Assembly: GCA_021828445.1 (NCBI GenBank)
Contig: JAJZJD010000039.1
Coordinates: 1-9,738 of the forward strand
Source: a bacterium
GTDB taxonomy: Bacteria; SZUA-79; Acidulodesulfobacterales; Acidulodesulfobacteraceae
Direction: 5' to 3'
DNA: 9,738 bases
How positions within the stretch are numbered: the first letter of the stretch is position 1; each line of letters opens with the position of its first letter. A program made the position numbers and the translations under genes. The notes beneath the pieces were generated by a model. The model was not told the origin of the DNA. It was given only the letters and a program-made list of their open reading frames with translations, and did not search any database. Positions 7,058 through 9,738 of this stretch are shown piece after piece.

Positions 7058-7076
7058 ATAGACACATAAGGTCTAT
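7058..7076. promoter_or_regulatory. Inverted repeat ATAGAC-N7-GTCTAT upstream of fprA (candidate operator)
   Basis: Perfect 6-bp arms (7058-7063 and 7071-7076) are separated by ACATAAG. The site is 45 bp upstream of the fprA start, within the leader or overlapping a TATATA -10-like box on the minus strand, and ~100 bp upstream of the divergent hemW start. Position and symmetry fit a dimeric regulator. The regulator is unknown, and short repeats are common in AT-rich DNA. Confidence 0.35.
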
Positions 7077-7114
7077 ATAAATTCAATTTAATATTTACAA
7101 ATTACGTTTTAAAT

Positions 7115-7143
7115 ATTATATCATATATAATAAGAAATTTTAA
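7115..7143 (-). promoter_or_regulatory. Possible fprA promoter
   Basis: On the minus strand TTAAAA (7138-7143, four of six to consensus) is 17 bp from a perfect TATAAT (7115-7120). This would give a ~95-nt leader that includes both inverted repeats described upstream of fprA. A TTGTAA-N15-TATATA pair nearer the gene is an alternative. The DNA is so AT-rich that chance matches are likely. Confidence 0.3.
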
Positions 7144-7175
7144 GGATAAATAACACACTATACGAGCGTAAATCA

Positions 7176-8405
7176 ATGAGGGAATTTGGCATATATATCC
7201 ATATACCGTTTTGTAAAAGCAAATGCGATTACTGCAATTTTTATTCAATACCTTTAACTAAATTAAAAAACACATATAACTCAAACTTCACGGAATTTTA
7301 TCTGGGACTTTTGATAAAAGAAATAGAGATAAACATAAAAAAATATCATTTGGAAAATGCCCGCATAAAAAGCATATATTTCGGCGGAGGCACTCCTTCC
7401 GTTATGCCCTCCGTTTTTTTTAGCGGTTTAATGGAATTTATAGGAAAAAACTTCAAAATTGCAGTCGATGCGGAAATAACGACGGAAGTAAATCCTGAAA
7501 GCTGCGATTTAGAAAAATTATACGGGTTAAAGGCGCTCGGATTTAACAGGCTTTCAATCGGAGCGCAGAGTTTCGACGACGGCGTATTAAAAACCGCCGG
7601 AAGAATCCATAATAAAAACGATATATACAGCGCAGTTAACAACGCTAAAAAAGCTGAATTCGGCAATATATCGCTCGATTTAATAATAGGGCTTCCCGGA
7701 CAGACGAAAAATATATTTTTAGACGATATTAATCATATTCTCGACATTGCCCCGGAACATATCTCCGCCTATATGCTGTCTATTGAGAAAGGAAGCTTAT
7801 TTTATAAAATTTATAACGATAAAAACTGCCTTCCTGCTCATAAATCGCCAGAATTTATAGGCGAAGAAAAAATTGCGGATTATTATATAATATTATGCGA
7901 AATATTAAGCGGACAATTTTACGAACATTATGAAATATCCAACTTTGCTAAAAAAGGATATGAAAGCAGGCATAACATAAACTACTGGAACAGGGGCGAA
8001 TATTTGGGATTAGGGCCTTCGGCTTCATCTTTTTTAAAACTCGAAGACGGTAAAGAAATCCGAAAAACGAATGTTCCGGATTTAGAAAAATATATTCGGA
8101 ATATTTCAAGAGATAATTGCGAAGAAGAAAGCGGCCGAATTAAAAAGCGGAATAGCGGACAAAATAAAAACGACGGAGATTTTGCAGAAATCCTTACGAA
8201 AAACGATAAAATAAACGAGGAAATATTTCTGTCGCTAAGAACGTCGCATGGAATTAACGAAAAAAGGCTTAGAGAATTAGCCGGAAGCGAAATTATAGAC
8301 AGATTCATAAAAGAAGGACTTATGCAAAATTTTAAAGACAATATTTCGCTTACTTTAAAAGGCATGCTTTTATCTTCGGAAATATTCGCACGCATTATGG
8401 CATAG
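7176..8405 (+). CDS. hemW: Radical SAM heme chaperone HemW
   Basis: HemW (formerly annotated as a second oxygen-independent coproporphyrinogen oxidase) binds heme and is thought to deliver it to heme proteins. The 409-residue protein has the radical-SAM cysteines C13, C17 and C20 in PFCKSKCDYCNF, without the extra Cys of true HemN. GGGTPS follows at 70-75. Further family blocks are TEVNPES (103-109), RLSIGAQSFDD (125-135), DLIIGLPGQT (168-177) and, diagnostic for HemW, HNINYW at 266-271 (HNxxYW, associated with heme binding) followed by GEYLGLGPSA. A HemN_C-like winged helix closes the protein. Residues ~311-345 are a charged low-complexity insert that makes it ~30 residues longer than usual. 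The ATG at 7176 has only a weak GAG ribosome site. The gene is divergent from fprA and has no close partner downstream. Confidence 0.95.
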   Translation: MREFGIYIHIPFCKSKCDYCNFYSIPLTKLKNTYNSNFTEFYLGLLIKEIEINIKKYHLENARIKSIYFGGGTPSVMPSVFFSGLMEFIGKNFKIAVDAEITTEVNPESCDLEKLYGLKALGFNRLSIGAQSFDDGVLKTAGRIHNKNDIYSAVNNAKKAEFGNISLDLIIGLPGQTKNIFLDDINHILDIAPEHISAYMLSIEKGSLFYKIYNDKNCLPAHKSPEFIGEEKIADYYIILCEILSGQFYEHYEISNFAKKGYESRHNINYWNRGEYLGLGPSASSFLKLEDGKEIRKTNVPDLEKYIRNISRDNCEEESGRIKKRNSGQNKNDGDFAEILTKNDKINEEIFLSLRTSHGINEKRLRELAGSEIIDRFIKEGLMQNFKDNISLTLKGMLLSSEIFARIMA

Positions 8406-8495
8406 TATAACCCATACCGTTAATTAATAATAATTCGACTGGTTAAATTAATTGCATCTTAGGCATACAAATTATCCGGATACCGCAGTTTTATA

Positions 8496-8524
8496 TTGCA
8501 ATAATAGGAATCAATATTTATAAT
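8496..8524 (+). promoter_or_regulatory. Promoter of tRNA-Ser
   Basis: TTGCAA (8496-8501, four of six to the -35 consensus) is exactly 17 bp from a perfect -10 box TATAAT (8519-8524). Transcription would begin near 8531, about 13 nt before the mature tRNA. The rest of the 138-bp gap after hemW (8406-8543) shows only a small TATCCGGATA palindrome at 8473-8482 and no terminator that I can identify. Confidence 0.6.
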
Positions 8525-8543
8525 ATAATAATAAACTCTATAA

Positions 8544-8686
<143 letters not shown>

Positions 8687-8748
8687 CGAACACCCGGAGC
8701 GCGAAGCGCGTTAGGGGGTTCGTCGCTTTTAGCGTCCGAAGGACGCTC
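8687..8748. repeat. GC-rich nested-hairpin block between the direct repeats
   Basis: 62 bp, strikingly GC-rich for this window. It contains GCGC-GAA-GCGC (8699-8709), nested inside a 9-bp stem with one mismatch (8687-8695 with 8714-8722). AGCGTCC-GAA-GGACGCT (8731-8747) is a perfect 7-bp stem, and CGCT-TTT-AGCG (8724-8734) competes with it for the same bases. 8682-8698 matches the reverse complement of tRNA positions 8602-8618 at 16 of 17 bases, and 8714-8722 is a direct copy of 8605-8613. Neither strand shows the T-run of a standard terminator, although the block lies between convergent transcripts and could still stop them. Confidence 0.8.
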
Positions 8749-8820
8749 ATCCCTCTCTCTCCGCCATAAATAAACGCTATTTCTTATACTGTCATTTAAT
8801 TCAATAAAGGTCATAGGATT
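8749..8820. repeat. Direct repeat, copy 2 (second tRNA-Ser 3' end plus spacer)
   Basis: The partner of 8615-8686 (68 of 72 identical). It carries a second acceptor 3' strand and CCA (8756-8766) with no matching 5' half nearby, so it is not a tRNA gene. The right edge falls inside the permease stop codon (8819-8821). This copy therefore probably keeps the ancestral junction to that gene, and copy 1 the ancestral junction to the tRNA. Confidence 0.9.
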
Positions 8821-9738
8821 AGCTTATATCTTTTCTTGAAAATATCAAAGAGGATATTATAAACAGCAAAACGGTATAAGAAATTCCGTATATAAGGCGG
8901 TAAAATATAATGCCTGAGGAAATATTCAGTTTATACGCAGCTTCGGAACTTATATTGAATATGGAAAAATTGGGCAGGACGGTATAAATAAAGTGGACTA
9001 TGGAAGTTAATATATGATTAGCCTGATGCACTATTACGACTTTGCCTTTAATAATCTTTTTTATTGGTTTAACTAAGTCGTTCATGCGGCTCGAAACGTT
9101 GCCTATAAAAAAAACAAGAATCGCAAAAATAGACGCCAAAGCTTTTGAAGTTACTAAAGAAAAAAGAAGAGCGGCGGCGGAAATAAATATAGACTCGATT
9201 ATTATAAACAACCCCTGAATTATTAATGGTTGGGGCAGCATATAAAAGTTAAACGGATGGCGGGGGCCGGCATAAGCGGCGGAGCCTTTTTGCAAATTAA
9301 TGTTGTTATGAACAGACTTTGCCCCTGAAACGACGGCTCCGGCGTTAGGTGCTACAGGCACTATAAATTTATGCATAATCAACAGCACAAAATAAAAAAT
9401 AAACATCATTATAACCGTAGAAAAAATTATCGCAGCGGCAAGTCCAAGAAAACGTCCGGTTAAATATTCCGTTCTTTTAACCGGTCTTGTAATACTAAGA
9501 AAAATGCTTTTCTTTTCTATGTCGTCGTAAACCACTGAAGATCCGATAAAAATTCCTATAAAAATATTGAAAATAGATATGGCAAATATAGAAAAATCCA
9601 CCATAATTCTTCCCTGATTGATGAAACTGGTCTGTGAAACAAAATAACTGCCAGATATAAGTATTAAAGCAAATATTAAAAAAGAATAAAAAATTTTTGA
9701 ATTCTTTATTTCTTTAAAAGAATACATTATTCCGTATA
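8819..9738 (-). CDS. ABC-2 type transporter permease, probably 5'-truncated by the window edge
   Basis: The inner-membrane permease half of an ABC exporter; the substrate is unknown and the ATPase gene is not in view. About six hydrophobic segments are visible (counting from an ATG at 9727: 12-30, 44-66, 93-117, 167-191, 196-212 and 275-296). The coupling-helix region has the typical wording YDDIEKKSIFLSITRPVKRT (67-86) followed by EYLTGRFLG, and LPNFSIFN (251-258) before the last segment is also usual. A ~50-residue loop between segments 3 and 4 is probably extracytoplasmic. The ATG at 9727 has a poor ribosome site, the frame stays open to the window end, and family members normally have several residues before the SFKEIKNSKIFY-like stretch. 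The true start therefore probably lies outside the window. It is convergent with tRNA-Ser and ends at the edge of the direct repeat. Confidence 0.82.
   Translation of the reverse strand, partial: YGIMYSFKEIKNSKIFYSFLIFALILISGSYFVSQTSFINQGRIMVDFSIFAISIFNIFIGIFIGSSVVYDDIEKKSIFLSITRPVKRTEYLTGRFLGLAAAIIFSTVIMMFIFYFVLLIMHKFIVPVAPNAGAVVSGAKSVHNNINLQKGSAAYAGPRHPFNFYMLPQPLIIQGLFIIIESIFISAAALLFSLVTSKALASIFAILVFFIGNVSSRMNDLVKPIKKIIKGKVVIVHQANHILTSIVHFIYTVLPNFSIFNISSEAAYKLNISSGIIFYRLIYGISYTVLLFIISSLIFSRKDIS

Noticed and set aside
7982..8395. A 137-codon open frame on the minus strand opposite the hemW 3' half
   Set aside because: It is the mirror of clear hemW coding sequence, Ser/Phe-rich as expected from reverse-strand reading, with no ribosome site or recognisable domain. 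The same holds for the open frame at 7346-7666.
8473..8482. TATCCGGATA palindrome upstream of the tRNA promoter
   Set aside because: At ten bases it is too short to stand out, and no second copy was noticed.
8687..8748. A standard Rho-independent terminator for tRNA-Ser or the permease
   Set aside because: The hairpins are strong, but neither strand has a T-run after them. Termination by structure alone is possible but cannot be claimed.
8749..8766. A second tRNA gene ending at the duplicated CCA
   Set aside because: Only the 3' strand of the acceptor and half a T-arm are present. No 5' acceptor, D-arm or anticodon arm precedes it, so it is a fragment.

Overview
The window is AT-rich throughout (roughly one third G+C by eye, not counted) and almost fully coding. 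The gene set suggests an anaerobic or microaerobic bacterium. It has a stand-alone flavodiiron protein and a rubrerythrin (oxygen, NO and peroxide removal), a phosphotransacylase, a radical-SAM HemW, and a tRNA-Ser whose CCA end is encoded. Low-GC deltaproteobacterial-type lineages, for example acidophilic sulfate/sulfur metabolisers, would fit, but this is only an impression from composition and family mix.

Layout, left to right. The first ~7 kb is a single row of minus-strand genes, read right to left in the window. Their order of transcription is: flavodiiron protein (7013-5772); a TIGR02757/DUF2400 HhH-GPD-like protein with an extra N-terminal module (5676-4528); a secreted DUF3857/transglutaminase-fold protein with a degenerate active site (4444-2411); rubrerythrin (2384-1872); a 179-bp gap with a strong promoter and an 18-bp perfect palindrome; a small Asn/Gln-rich orphan protein (1692-1357); an acetyl/butyryl phosphotransferase (1345-404); and the first half of panB (394 to the left edge). 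Gaps of 11 and 9 bp make the last three genes a probable operon. At 7014-7175 the direction diverges and hemW runs rightwards (7176-8405). It is followed by tRNA-Ser(UGA) with a good promoter of its own (8496-8632). An ABC-2 type permease enters from the right edge on the minus strand and ends at 8819.

The most unusual stretch is the 186 bp between the tRNA and the permease stop. The tRNA 3' end plus its spacer, up to the permease stop codon, is present twice as 72-bp direct repeats. A compact 62-bp GC-rich block between them holds nested hairpins, an inverted copy of the tRNA T-arm and a second, interrupted, direct copy of the T-arm. It looks like a template-switch duplication or the scar of a tRNA-targeted element.

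How the genes may work together: FprA and rubrerythrin are both reductive O2/peroxide scavengers. Ptb (acyl-CoA to acyl-phosphate) and PanB (pantothenate, hence CoA) both touch the CoA pool. No recognisable defence system, CRISPR array or complete mobile element is present. Every stretch over 150 bp without a coding gene is described in the feature list.
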